Assembly: GCA_015062235.1 (NCBI GenBank)
Contig: SUUZ01000001.1
Span: 124,001-188,000 of the forward strand
Length of the DNA stretch: 64,000 nt
Direction of reading: 5' to 3'
From: Alphaproteobacteria bacterium
GTDB taxonomy: Bacteria; Pseudomonadota; Alphaproteobacteria; RF32; CAG-239
The translations under genes were made by a program, and so were the position numbers. A model generated the notes under the pieces. That model ran no database searches. It was given only the letters and a program-made list of their open reading frames with translations, and was not told where the DNA came from. Shown here in pieces: positions 33,880 to 42,108 of this stretch. The first letter of the stretch is position 1, and the number at the start of each line of letters is the position of its first letter.

Positions 33880-34440
33880 AAATAATTTATTTTTTTCGCA
33901 TTTTTTGGAGCGGATTTCAACTTCCTCGGGAATTTACCTTACGGTGGAAGGAAACAAAAAACTCCTTTCACACCTGTATAACGATAAAAAGGGAGAAAAA
34001 AGATTTATGGAAAATCAACAAGTTGTAAAATATTTTGATTTTTTTTCATTTTTTGAAGACGAAAAATCGAGCTCCGGGATTTTTACTATACGTGAATGGA
34101 ATAAGAAACCTCTGCCACATGAAATGGTAAAAAGGAGTTTTAATATGCAAAAACAGACATCTAAAAAAATTTTATTTTTTTTGAGAGAAAATTCGTCTTG
34201 CCGGGAATTTACCTTACGGTGGAAGAAGAAAACAAACCTTTCACATCAAAGAAGGGTAAAAACACGGATGAAAATATTTCTTCAAAATCAATATATTATA
34301 AAAAAGTTGAAAAATTTTTCATTTTTTTGGGGAGATTTCGACCTCTCCGGGATTTTTACCTTATGCAGCAAAAAAATAATTTTTAAGTGAAAGGTAAAAT
34401 TATGCAAAAAAGATTCTTGGAAAAACAAAGAAGTCCATTG
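33880..34440. repeat. Four degenerate ~127-148-bp tandem repeats
   Basis: A core CGGGAATTTACCTTACGGTG (variants) occurs at 33927, 34075, 34202 and 34348, spaced 148, 127 and 146 bp. Each is preceded by a T-rich stretch (CATTTTTT) and followed by a CCTTTCACA-like motif, a purine-rich AAGGAG or AAAGGGT element and an ATG. Translated in the right frame, each core gives (S/P)GIYLTVE. The frames are not continuous between units, so this is a decayed or non-coding array. Confidence 0.7.
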
Positions 34441-34515
34441 AAATAGAAGAAAAATGCAATTATTGAATTAAATATAATGAAATATTTTGTTAATACAAAA
34501 TTATTGATTATTTAT

Positions 34516-34528
34516 TACAATAATTGTA
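34516..34528. promoter_or_regulatory. Palindrome upstream of the Panacea gene
   Basis: TACAAT-A-ATTGTA, a perfect 13-bp odd palindrome, followed at once by GTAC-N7-GTAC. It lies 33-45 bp before the Panacea start and could be an autoregulatory operator; TACAAT may also serve as the -10 box. Confidence 0.4.
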
Positions 34529-34560
34529 CAGAGTATGTACGCTAAGATTTAGAGGTTTTT

Positions 34561-35145
34561 ATGACAAATTCATCAGAACTTTTTGAAAACGAAAAAAGAC
34601 AAAAGTTAATCAATGCAATCATCTTTTTTGTAAAAAAAACAAGATATTGTTATAAACTAAAATTGCTGAAATTACTTTATTTTTTTGATTTTGAACATTT
34701 TAGACAAACAGGAAAAAGTGTCACGGGATTAAAGTATAAAGCTTGGCCTATGGGCCCTGTAGCTGAAGATTTGTTTCATGAAATAGGTAATCCCAAGCCT
34801 GATATGAGTGAGGCTCTCACATTTAGACAACAATGTTTTGATTCTGGCAAAAAGTATACAGAAATAAAAACAAAAAAAGTATTTGATGAATCTATTTTTA
34901 CTAAAAGAGAATTACTAATTCTTGAAAGAGTTGCTGATTTTTTCAAAGATCTTAATTCTGAAGATATGTCTCTGTATTCCCATGATAGGAAATTGCCATG
35001 GAAAAAAGTGTATGATAAAGGTAAAGGAGAAGGAAAAGAAATAGATTATAATCTAGCTCTTGAGGCAGAACCTCTAATGCACGAGCTAAAAACCATCACT
35101 GATGAAGAACTTGAATACAAAAAATCAGTTATGGAGGGATTTTAG
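34561..35145 (+). CDS. Panacea-domain (DUF4065, SocA-like) antitoxin
   Basis: A 194-residue protein with the Panacea/SocA-like domain: KLLKLLYFFDFEHFRQTGKS near the start and LKYKAWPMGPVAEDLF, the most characteristic motif of the family. Panacea proteins are antitoxins that neutralise many unrelated toxins encoded next door. GAGG precedes the ATG at 34561. The next gene starts one base after the stop, the arrangement expected of an antitoxin-toxin pair. The domain call is firm; the antitoxin role is inferred. Confidence 0.85.
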   Translation: MTNSSELFENEKRQKLINAIIFFVKKTRYCYKLKLLKLLYFFDFEHFRQTGKSVTGLKYKAWPMGPVAEDLFHEIGNPKPDMSEALTFRQQCFDSGKKYTEIKTKKVFDESIFTKRELLILERVADFFKDLNSEDMSLYSHDRKLPWKKVYDKGKGEGKEIDYNLALEAEPLMHELKTITDEELEYKKSVMEGF

Positions 35146-35146
35146 A

Positions 35147-35566
35147 ATGCCTTCTTTCTCTTGTGGTTCTATATTAAATTGGAAAAATTTTTACATTGAT
35201 AAACAGACTCATGAGCCAAAAAATAAATTGTTTATTGTCCTTGGGACTAAAGATCCCAGTAAATTTTTGTTAGCCATCACAACTTCTCAAAAACATTCTA
35301 AAATATCATCTCCAGGTTGCTATTTTGAAGATAGCTATTATATGATTGATGCACAATCACACGCTGGTTTTCCTAAAGACACTTGGATACTATTAGGGGA
35401 ATTAAAAGTAATTTCTGCCGCAAATTTATTAAAAGAATCTATTGAAAATAATAACATAGAAGTAGTTGGTGCAATTAAAGAACAAATATTTAATGGGTTA
35501 ATTAACTGTGCCAAGAAATCCATCGATGTATCAGATCAATATAAGGAACTTATGGGGAAAAACTAA
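35147..35566 (+). CDS. Putative toxin partner of Panacea, MazF/PemK-like
   Basis: A 139-residue protein beginning one base after the Panacea gene. It reads FSCGSILNWKNFY, KLFIVLGTKDPSKFLLAITT, KDTWILLGELKVIS, and a C-terminal helix. This order (a G-I-L-W start, an F-V/I-L-G strand, a T-W-I strand, then 'NGLINCAKKSID') is reminiscent of the SH3-like MazF/PemK fold, but I cannot confirm catalytic residues. The alternative is an unrecognised toxin. The toxin role rests mainly on its position. Confidence 0.65.
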   Translation: MPSFSCGSILNWKNFYIDKQTHEPKNKLFIVLGTKDPSKFLLAITTSQKHSKISSPGCYFEDSYYMIDAQSHAGFPKDTWILLGELKVISAANLLKESIENNNIEVVGAIKEQIFNGLINCAKKSIDVSDQYKELMGKN

Positions 35567-35581
35567 TTTGCGAAATAGTCA

Positions 35582-36043
35582 TTATTTCAGCTTTTCATCC
35601 CAATATTTTTCAATTTCTTTCAGCATATCCTCTATTTTGATTACTTCTTCACCTTTGTTTAGAGTAAGGATAGGTGGAATGTCTGTTCCCTCTATATTGC
35701 CTGATAGATATGTCCTATTAGGTTCAAAATGCTTTGAACCATTTGCTATATCCGCTAATGCTAAACTATAAGGCACTCCTTTCTTCTTTTCTTTCTTCAT
35801 AGGATCATCCTTCCAATACCAATCTTCTAGATGGTAAAGAGTAATACAAGCATTGATAGCTTTTCTTTCACTACTTAAATCTTTATAAAAATCTTTTAAA
35901 TTCTCTTTTACTATTTGTTTATAATACACTTCAGCACTATAGCAACCAAATATTGATTTTGAATGTGTTATTGTTGTTTTTATTTTAGGGTATATTGTTA
36001 ATCCTAATTCTGGAATGTTTATTTCTTTTGCGTACCAAGCCAT
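35582..36043 (-). CDS. Unknown soluble protein in defence island
   Basis: A 153-residue, largely helical protein with no membrane segment. Notable motifs are ITLYHLEDWYWKD and LALADIANGSKHF, the latter reminiscent of HEPN-like hypothetical proteins, but the Rx4-6H catalytic motif is not evident. I chose the ATG at 36043, preceded by AGCGAGG; the frame extends to 36109 as a hydrophobic stretch without ribosome-binding site. It is convergent with the Panacea pair with a 15-base gap. Function unknown. Confidence 0.6.
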   Translation of the reverse strand: MAWYAKEINIPELGLTIYPKIKTTITHSKSIFGCYSAEVYYKQIVKENLKDFYKDLSSERKAINACITLYHLEDWYWKDDPMKKEKKKGVPYSLALADIANGSKHFEPNRTYLSGNIEGTDIPPILTLNKGEEVIKIEDMLKEIEKYWDEKLK

Positions 36044-36119
36044 TTTTATTACCTCGCTGATTATAATTATATTTAATATAGACTTTAGTTTTATAAAAAT
36101 CAACATCACCCTCCCAAGT

Positions 36120-36480
36120 GAGCTTTAGTTCGCAACGGAAGTCTGGTCATGGATATAGGGTGCGAGGTTGGGGATAAGGAAAAGCGCCTAAAATAGGCGT
36201 TTTTTGTTTTGAACGAGGTCAATCCAAAAGTATCTATTTTTCTTAATTTCAATCAAAAATCTCTTAGCGCTGGGTGAAGTGCTCACATCATAAATGAAAC
36301 GCTAAATCTCACAAACCCCGCAACGGTGGGCTTTTGAGGCCTCATCAAAGCACAAAAAAAAGAGGACGGCACCGCAAAAACCTGCCTGTGGCTGGAGTTT
36401 TGCGGTGAGACGCAATGAAACACAATGAGTTATGACGGCAGTCATAAACGAATTGATGTTGGAATTGAACATCCCATATC
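36120..36480. other. GC-richer, hairpin-rich non-coding region
   Basis: No credible ORF. Hairpins: CGCCTA/TAGGCG plus six T (36186-36206, bidirectional terminator); TTAGCG/CGCTAA (36264-36305); a near-perfect stem at 36308-36338 (CTCACAAACCCC...); CACCGCAAAA/TTTTGCGGTG (36370-36407); TTATGAC/GTCATAA (36430-36447). The G+C content is clearly above surrounding intergenic DNA. It lies next to the 3' end of tRNA-Ile, where integrated elements insert, and may be a structured RNA or a remnant of an integrated element. Confidence 0.5.
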
Positions 36481-36488
36481 AAAATAAA

Positions 36489-36517
36489 AAGTCTTATCAA
36501 TTTTGATAAGACTTTTA
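36489..36517 (-). terminator. Terminator of the tRNA-Ile gene
   Basis: AAGTCTTATCAA (36489-36500) pairs perfectly with TTGATAAGACTT (36503-36514); flanked by A and T runs on both sides. Confidence 0.9.
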
Positions 36518-36520
36518 AAT

Positions 36521-36597
36521 TGGTGGGCCCTGATGGACTCGAACCAACGACCAGACCGTTATGAGCGGCCTGCTCTAACCAACTGAGCTAAGGGCCC
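36521..36597 (-). tRNA. tRNA-Ile with CAU anticodon (lysidine type)
   Basis: A 77-nt tRNA with encoded CCA. Acceptor GGGCCCT pairs with AGGGCCC, the D arm is GCTCAGTTGGTTAGAGC, the anticodon loop is CTCATAA between GGCCG and CGGTC, and the T loop is TTCGAGT. The anticodon is CAU, but the overall sequence (GGxCCCTTAGCTCAG start, CTCATAA loop, TGGTC variable region) matches tRNA-Ile2, whose C34 is changed to lysidine by TilS to read AUA. The T stem has one U-U mismatch. AUA is common in this AT-rich genome. Confidence 0.93.
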
Positions 36598-36678
36598 TTA
36601 ACAAGAGCACATAAAGAAATAAAATATTAGTTGCTTTTAGTCAAGTAATTATTTTAAAATAATCACCATAATAATGCA

Positions 36679-36711
36679 AGAACCTGCAAACAAATATGTT
36701 TGCAGGTTCTT
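36679..36711 (-). terminator. Strong hairpin after the 36728 gene
   Basis: A perfect 14-bp stem AGAACCTGCAAACA / TGTTTGCAGGTTCT with loop AATA. Only two T follow on the minus strand, so it may stabilise a 3' end as much as terminate. Confidence 0.75.
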
Positions 36712-36727
36712 ATCCCTAGAATAATAA

Positions 36728-37162
36728 CTACTGATAAACCTCTATTTTTCCATTTTTAAAGATGAAATACTCATCCTCATAACGTCCTTGTTTATCATGC
36801 ATTTTAAAATCTTCCCCGTCCTCAATAAATGAAAAATTGTAATCCAATCTATTATCATCTACAATTTTCATTTGTGTTACACGAGTACTTTGTGTTGGAA
36901 AACACTTAACATAGATCACACCGTGAACCTTCTCTCCCGAAGGAAGTTTTCCGTGAAAATCCGAAACAAAGCACGGACATCCCAGCCATACATCTGTTTC
37001 AAAGTCACGTGACACCCATGTCAATTTGATAAAATACGGTACTTCATCACCTTCACATGACAAATCACGATCAAGATCGCCTTCAATTAATTGAGAAGCA
37101 AGAAAAGCCTTCATTAACTCAATGGCTTTACTCGTAGTGTCTACTAGCAAATTTCTCTTCAT
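36728..37162 (-). CDS. Unknown soluble protein, SD-less start
   Basis: A 144-residue acidic protein with no recognised family: no signal peptide, no membrane segment, and an aromatic C-terminus (DEYFIFKNGKIEVY). The leader AATCATTAAATAATTTTACT before the ATG has no Shine-Dalgarno, as in the 3770 gene. A clear promoter lies upstream (TTGACA-17-TACGTT, 37211-37239). Base composition is less AT-rich than in the housekeeping genes. It stands alone between tRNA-Ile and rpoD with its own hairpin. Confidence 0.72.
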   Translation of the reverse strand: MKRNLLVDTTSKAIELMKAFLASQLIEGDLDRDLSCEGDEVPYFIKLTWVSRDFETDVWLGCPCFVSDFHGKLPSGEKVHGVIYVKCFPTQSTRVTQMKIVDDNRLDYNFSFIEDGEDFKMHDKQGRYEDEYFIFKNGKIEVYQ

Positions 37163-37210
37163 AGTAAAATTATTTAATGATTAATATTAATTATATTACT
37201 TCACAAAAAG

Positions 37211-37239
37211 AACGTACTACAACAACCTTTTTTTGTCAA
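37211..37239 (-). promoter_or_regulatory. Promoter of the 36728 gene
   Basis: On the minus strand TTGACA (37239-37234), 17-base spacer, TACGTT (37216-37211). Predicts a leader of about 40 nt with no Shine-Dalgarno. Confidence 0.6.
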
Positions 37240-37274
37240 TATTTTGTTTAATAGAAAAAAATAACCTTAAAAAA

Positions 37275-37300
37275 AACCGTTCCATTATCTGAAACGGTTT
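37275..37300 (-). terminator. Terminator after rpoD
   Basis: AAACCGTT and AACGGTTT form an 8-bp stem, followed by T-rich DNA on the minus strand, nine bases after the rpoD stop. Confidence 0.8.
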
Positions 37301-37308
37301 TTCTTACC

Positions 37309-39378
37309 TTACTGATCCAAAAACGAACGAAGTTTCCGTGATCTACTTGGATGCTTCAACTTACGTAAAGCTTTTGCCTCAATCTGACGAATACGTTCAC
37401 GAGTTACATTAAACTGCTGACCCACTTCTTCCAAAGTGTGATCCGTATTCATACCAATACCGAAACGCATACGAAGCACGCGTTCTTCTCTTGGTGTCAA
37501 TGAAGACAAGATACGAGTACAAGTCTCTTTCAAATTTGAATGAATCGCTGAATCTAAAGGCTGCAAAGCACTTTCATCCGCAATAAAATCACCCAAAGAA
37601 GAATCTTCTTCATCACCGACTGGAGCTTCCAAAGAAACTGGTTCTTTTGCAATTTTCATAACTTTGCGAACCTTTTCCAAAGGCATCGACAACCTTTTTG
37701 CCAATTCCTCAGGTACTGGCTCACGTCCCATTTCCGCTAACATCTGACGAGAAGTTCTAACCAACTTGTTAATTGTCTCAATCATATGAACAGGAATACG
37801 TATTGTTCTAGCCTGATCAGCAATTGAACGCGTAATTGCTTGTCTAATCCACCAAGTTGCATAAGTCGAGAATTTATAACCGCGACGATACTCAAACTTA
37901 TCTACGGCTTTCATCAAACCGATATTACCCTCTTGGATCAAATCTAGAAACTGCAAACCACGATTAGTATATTTCTTAGCAATAGAAATAACCAATCTCA
38001 AGTTAGCCTCAATCATTTCTTTTTTAGCTCTTTCAGCTTCGCGTTCACCTTTTTTAATCGTGTCAACCATACGGCGATACTCACTAATTGGCAAACCACA
38101 TTCTTGAGCCATTTGAGCAATACTATCACGAAGTTCTGTAACCTCTAAACCATACTTCGAAACAAATTCTTGCCAGTGTTTATCCTTAATTTTAGCAATT
38201 TCATCTAACCAATTAGGATCAAGTTCAGCTTTTTGATATACTTTTAAAAAATCTTCACGCTTAATCTTGCAACTCATAGCATAGCGCAAAAGTTTGCCCT
38301 CAAACCCCATCAATCGTTTATTAAGGCCATTAAGTTGCTCTACCAACTGTTCTACCCTAGTTGCATTAAGATGGATAGAGCTCATCAACTCAACTAAATC
38401 TTTCTTTACTTCTACATATTTCTTTTCAACAGCAGGAGTAACATTCTTTCCAGCTATTATTGCAGCAACTCTTTGATTCTGTATTTTCTTTAAATCATCA
38501 TAATACCCTGATATCTTGGTTAAAATTTCTAATACAGGCTCTTTTAGAGCTTCTTCCATTGCTGTAATAGAAGCTGATGTACGACCGACACCACTTTCTA
38601 CTTCATCGTCTTCATTATTTTCTGATCCTTCTTCTGTCCCTTCACTCATATCATCAGAAGAATCTTCATCTTCCTCGTCAACAGCTCCTTCAAGCTCCAT
38701 ATCGTCATCAATATCTTCATCTATATCATCAAGATTTTCTTTCTCATCAAGCTCTTGAGCCACTTTATCTAAATCTTCATTACCACTACTTTCATCATCA
38801 TCAAAAGCCATTGCATCAACATCATCACCATACATCATTTCTAAATCGACGATATCTCTCAATTGCATACTACCATCCAACAACTCATCACGCCATCCTG
38901 CAATAGCCTTAATAGTCATCGGACTTTCGCACAAACCATCAATCATAACGGTTTTGCCTGCCTCAATTCTTTTAGCAATAGCAATTTCGCCATCTCGCGA
39001 CAACAACTCAACTGACCCCATTTCTTTTAGATACATTCTAACAGGATCATCACTACGGCCCAACTCTTTTTCATCAAAGTTGCCACCTTCATCATCTGAT
39101 ACATAATCTTCTTCATCGGATATTTCAGCATCATATCCATCAGCATCCGCTTCCGATATGATACTAATTCCCATATCCGAAATAGAAGTCATAATATCTT
39201 CAATATGTTCTGAAGTTTCCCTTTCTGATGGCAGAGCTCTATTAAGTTCCTCCACCGTAATAAATCCACGCAAACGTCCTTTTTCAATCAAACGCTTTAC
39301 TGCGCTACCTAATGAATCAATTAACGGCGCATCAGAAGATGCACCATCATACAAATCCGCATTATCTATGTCTGACAT
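37309..39378 (-). CDS. rpoD: RNA polymerase primary sigma factor RpoD
   Basis: A 689-residue sigma-70. Region 1.1 is at the N-terminus (about 25-85); region 1.2 is [19 protein letters not shown] long acidic non-conserved region (about 180-270, very rich in Asp/Glu) follows. Region 2 includes [20 protein letters not shown] and [17 protein letters not shown], and region 4 ends with [19 protein letters not shown]. The length is normal for alphaproteobacteria. It lies downstream of dnaG and yqeY in the conserved macromolecular-synthesis order, but with a 130-bp gap that may hold its own promoter. Confidence 0.97.
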   Translation of the reverse strand: MSDIDNADLYDGASSDAPLIDSLGSAVKRLIEKGRLRGFITVEELNRALPSERETSEHIEDIMTSISDMGISIISEADADGYDAEISDEEDYVSDDEGGNFDEKELGRSDDPVRMYLKEMGSVELLSRDGEIAIAKRIEAGKTVMIDGLCESPMTIKAIAGWRDELLDGSMQLRDIVDLEMMYGDDVDAMAFDDDESSGNEDLDKVAQELDEKENLDDIDEDIDDDMELEGAVDEEDEDSSDDMSEGTEEGSENNEDDEVESGVGRTSASITAMEEALKEPVLEILTKISGYYDDLKKIQNQRVAAIIAGKNVTPAVEKKYVEVKKDLVELMSSIHLNATRVEQLVEQLNGLNKRLMGFEGKLLRYAMSCKIKREDFLKVYQKAELDPNWLDEIAKIKDKHWQEFVSKYGLEVTELRDSIAQMAQECGLPISEYRRMVDTIKKGEREAERAKKEMIEANLRLVISIAKKYTNRGLQFLDLIQEGNIGLMKAVDKFEYRRGYKFSTYATWWIRQAITRSIADQARTIRIPVHMIETINKLVRTSRQMLAEMGREPVPEELAKRLSMPLEKVRKVMKIAKEPVSLEAPVGDEEDSSLGDFIADESALQPLDSAIHSNLKETCTRILSSLTPREERVLRMRFGIGMNTDHTLEEVGQQFNVTRERIRQIEAKALRKLKHPSRSRKLRSFLDQ

Positions 39379-39508
39379 AAAATTTCCTAAAAATCGATTT
39401 TTATTTTAAGCTTAAACTGACAATAATTTTTAACGTTTCTTACTGCTCTTGTCAAGAGTTAATATTTCGATTCGCACTAAAAAAACAGCCACTTTGCAAT
39501 CCAACACC

Positions 39509-41311
39509 TTAAAAATCCTCATTTTCCTGTAAAAGAGCATCTCTTTCTTTTTTTAATGCTTCAAACCTTTGCACATCTTCCTCACTAAAACAGCCATTTT
39601 CAAAAACTCTCTTACATTCTCTAATATCCTGTTCTAACATCTTCAGCTGAATCTCTATAATACGTGCATCTAAATCCTTACGTAGTTTAATAATATCTGG
39701 ATATTGTCTTTTCAACATTTTAACATCTGTCTTTCTTTTTAGAATATCTGCCAATCCTATATCTTCCAATTTTATAACTATATCATGCTCTTCTTTAATT
39801 TCTGGATTATTACGAAATACATCTAATATTTTTTCATACAAATTTCGTAACTCACTATCTTTTATAAAAAAATCCAACAATCTCTCTTCATATTCTTCAA
39901 CTAATTGAGGATAACAAATAAATGCAGAAACAATATATTTGGCAACCAAGTCATCCAAATCCGTTTTAACAGCTTTTATCAATGATTTTTGCTTGTTTTT
40001 AGATATATACTGCACCTTTTGTTTTTGTGGTCGTACTTTCTCAACAAATTCACTATATATTTTGCCTTTCATCTCTTGAACATAATAATTACGCACTGTT
40101 TCATCTGTAATCTTAGCAACTTCCTCTTTAATTTCTTTTTCCACCCTAGCCTTTTGTTCAGGAGTTTGTACCTGTTTACCATCTAGTGTTTTCTTCCAAA
40201 GCAAGTCTTTTAATGGTTCGGTATCTGTCACAACTTTTAAAAACTCATCCGTTCCTTTTTCTTTTAAAAATTCATCAGGATCTTGCTTGTTTGGTAAAAA
40301 AGCAAATTGTAAAGAATAACCTGGTTTTAATATTGGTAAAACTCTATCAACTGACCTTATTGCAGCTCTTATTCCCGCATTATCACCATCAAAACAACAA
40401 ATTGGTTCACTAACAACCTTCCATGCCTCTTGTATCTGATCTTCTGTCAATGCTGTCCCTAATGGAGCTACAGCATAACCTATGCCATATTTATCCATGG
40501 CTATAACATCCATATACCCTTCACAAATAATCAGTCTTTGCGCCTCATAACCTTTTTCACGAGCATAATTTAAATTATACAAAATACGACGCTTATTAAA
40601 AATGGGAGTTTCTGGTGAATTAAGGTACTTTGGTTGGCTTTTATCCATAACTCGTCCACCAAAAGCAATCACTCTGTTCCGTTTATCCATAATTGGTATC
40701 ATTACCCTATTTCTAAAAAAATCATGCGAAGTTCTATTTTTGTCTTCTGGAATAGTCAATAATCCCAATTCATTCATTTCCGTTTCAGAAATTTCTCTAG
40801 AAGAAAGCTGTGCTTTCAAACCATTATTATTTGGAGCAAAACCTAACCTAAACTTTGTTATGATATTATCATCAAAACCTCTAGCATATAAATAGTCTAA
40901 AGCTTCACGCCCAATCGGAAGACGCAAATTTTTTTCAAAAAATTTAGTAGCCATTTCCATAATATCATAAGCAGATGCTCTTTTTTCTGCCTGTTCTTTG
41001 GTTTCTGGATTTAGTTTAGGAAGTTGCATACCAACCTTATGAGCCAATTTTTCAACAGCTTCAATAAAGGTTAGTCCATTAGCTTCCATTTCAAATTTTA
41101 TAATATCACCATGAGCACCACAACCAAAACAGTGATAAAAACCCTTAATTTCATTAACTGTAAAAGATGGCGTTTTTTCATTATGAAACGGACAACATGC
41201 CTGATATTCTCGTCCCTTACGTACAAGCTTAACCTTAGAACCAACTACATCAACAATTGATATTTTAGCTCTAAGTTCATCACAAAATTTTTGTAAATCT
41301 GTATTTACCAT
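39509..41311 (-). CDS. dnaG: DNA primase
   Basis: A 600-residue primase that makes RNA primers at the replication fork. The N-terminal zinc-binding domain reads CCPFHNEKTPSFTVN with FYHCFGCGAHGD (CHC2 type). The TOPRIM catalytic motif is LIICEGYMDVIAM with the Asp pair in CCFDGDNAG. The C-terminal helical region (about 440-600) binds DnaB. Fifteen bases separate it from yqeY upstream. Length is normal. Confidence 0.96.
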   Translation of the reverse strand: MVNTDLQKFCDELRAKISIVDVVGSKVKLVRKGREYQACCPFHNEKTPSFTVNEIKGFYHCFGCGAHGDIIKFEMEANGLTFIEAVEKLAHKVGMQLPKLNPETKEQAEKRASAYDIMEMATKFFEKNLRLPIGREALDYLYARGFDDNIITKFRLGFAPNNNGLKAQLSSREISETEMNELGLLTIPEDKNRTSHDFFRNRVMIPIMDKRNRVIAFGGRVMDKSQPKYLNSPETPIFNKRRILYNLNYAREKGYEAQRLIICEGYMDVIAMDKYGIGYAVAPLGTALTEDQIQEAWKVVSEPICCFDGDNAGIRAAIRSVDRVLPILKPGYSLQFAFLPNKQDPDEFLKEKGTDEFLKVVTDTEPLKDLLWKKTLDGKQVQTPEQKARVEKEIKEEVAKITDETVRNYYVQEMKGKIYSEFVEKVRPQKQKVQYISKNKQKSLIKAVKTDLDDLVAKYIVSAFICYPQLVEEYEERLLDFFIKDSELRNLYEKILDVFRNNPEIKEEHDIVIKLEDIGLADILKRKTDVKMLKRQYPDIIKLRKDLDARIIEIQLKMLEQDIRECKRVFENGCFSEEDVQRFEALKKERDALLQENEDF

Positions 41312-41326
41312 ACTACAAAATCAATA

Positions 41327-41785
41327 CTAATTTCCAGTCAAACTAGCTTTAATAATTCCATTTGCTTTACCCATATCTAGCTGACCTGCATATTTAGCTT
41401 TCAACACGCCCATAATTTTTCCCATATCTTTCATAGAAGAAGCACCGACTTCAACTATAATATCTTTAATTACAGTCTCAATTTCATCCTCAGTCATTTG
41501 CTTTGGTAAAAAGCGCTCTATAATCGCAATCTCGGCCTTTTCTTTTTCTGCTAACTCTGGACGATTACCATCAATATACATTTTTATTGAATCATTACGC
41601 TGCTTAATCATTCCTTGCATCATAGCCATCAACTCTGCATCTGTAGCTTCTTTTGCACCCTTACCACGAGCCTCAACATCTTTTTCCTTTTGTCCAGCAA
41701 TAATCATTCTTACAGCACTTGTTGTAACAGTATCTTTAGCCAACATTGCTGTTTTCAAAGCATTTTGTAAATCTTCCCTTAACAT
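41327..41785 (-). CDS. yqeY: GatB/YqeY domain protein
   Basis: A 152-residue GatB/YqeY protein, all-helical and similar to the C-terminal domain of GatB. Typical blocks are LRMI-like TTSAVRMIIAGQKEKDVEARG, FLPKQMTEDEIETVIKDII and MGKIMGVLKAKYAGQLDMGK. It probably has a tRNA-linked role, not established. The ATG at 41785 follows GGAG by eight bases; a GTG just before it is less likely. First in the yqeY-dnaG-rpoD run. Confidence 0.92.
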   Translation of the reverse strand: MLREDLQNALKTAMLAKDTVTTSAVRMIIAGQKEKDVEARGKGAKEATDAELMAMMQGMIKQRNDSIKMYIDGNRPELAEKEKAEIAIIERFLPKQMTEDEIETVIKDIIVEVGASSMKDMGKIMGVLKAKYAGQLDMGKANGIIKASLTGN

Positions 41786-41942
41786 CACACAATCTCCAAA
41801 ATTTTTAAACTAGCTAGAGCATATACACTTAACAAAAAAAAATCAACTATCTTATCCAACTTTATCATCTTGACTAAAAAGTACATTTTAACTATTATAC
41901 ACCTTAACAAATGTATTTATTAACCTTTTAAGTCTATGTCTT

Positions 41943-42032
41943 ATGGATGCTACTACTATTTCAGGAATCACAGGCTTAGTTATCATCGCAATCCTTGTTT
42001 ATATGGGAAATCGAAAGCCTAAAAACAAGTAA
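41943..42032 (+). CDS. Candidate 29-aa single-span membrane microprotein
   Basis: ATG at 41943 to TAA at 42032 encodes a 29-residue peptide: MDATTIS, a membrane-like segment GITGLVIIAILVYMG and a basic end NRKPKNK, a topology typical of real small membrane proteins. The context GTCTTATGG matches the SD-less starts of other unknown genes here. A terminator follows within 25 bases. It fills an otherwise empty gap between yqeY (divergent) and the DUF4105 gene (convergent). Short length keeps confidence modest. Confidence 0.45.
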   Translation: MDATTISGITGLVIIAILVYMGNRKPKNK

Positions 42033-42053
42033 CAGTCTGTCAAATTTTTCTAA

Positions 42054-42108
42054 AATCCCCGCCATAATCTCTTTGAAAAAAGAAATACATTGGCTGGGAT
42101 TTTTATTT
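42054..42108. terminator. Bidirectional terminator, 41943 gene and DUF4105 gene
   Basis: AATCCCCGCCA pairs with TGGCTGGGATT (one bulge), flanked by A-run and T-run. It lies after the 29-codon ORF on the plus strand and after the DUF4105 gene on the minus strand. Confidence 0.65.

Noticed and set aside
33905..34390. 161-codon open frame over the repeat array
   Set aside because: It is a low-complexity, Lys/Phe-rich translation of the ~140-bp repeats; the frame of the conserved core changes between units, so it is not a normal gene.
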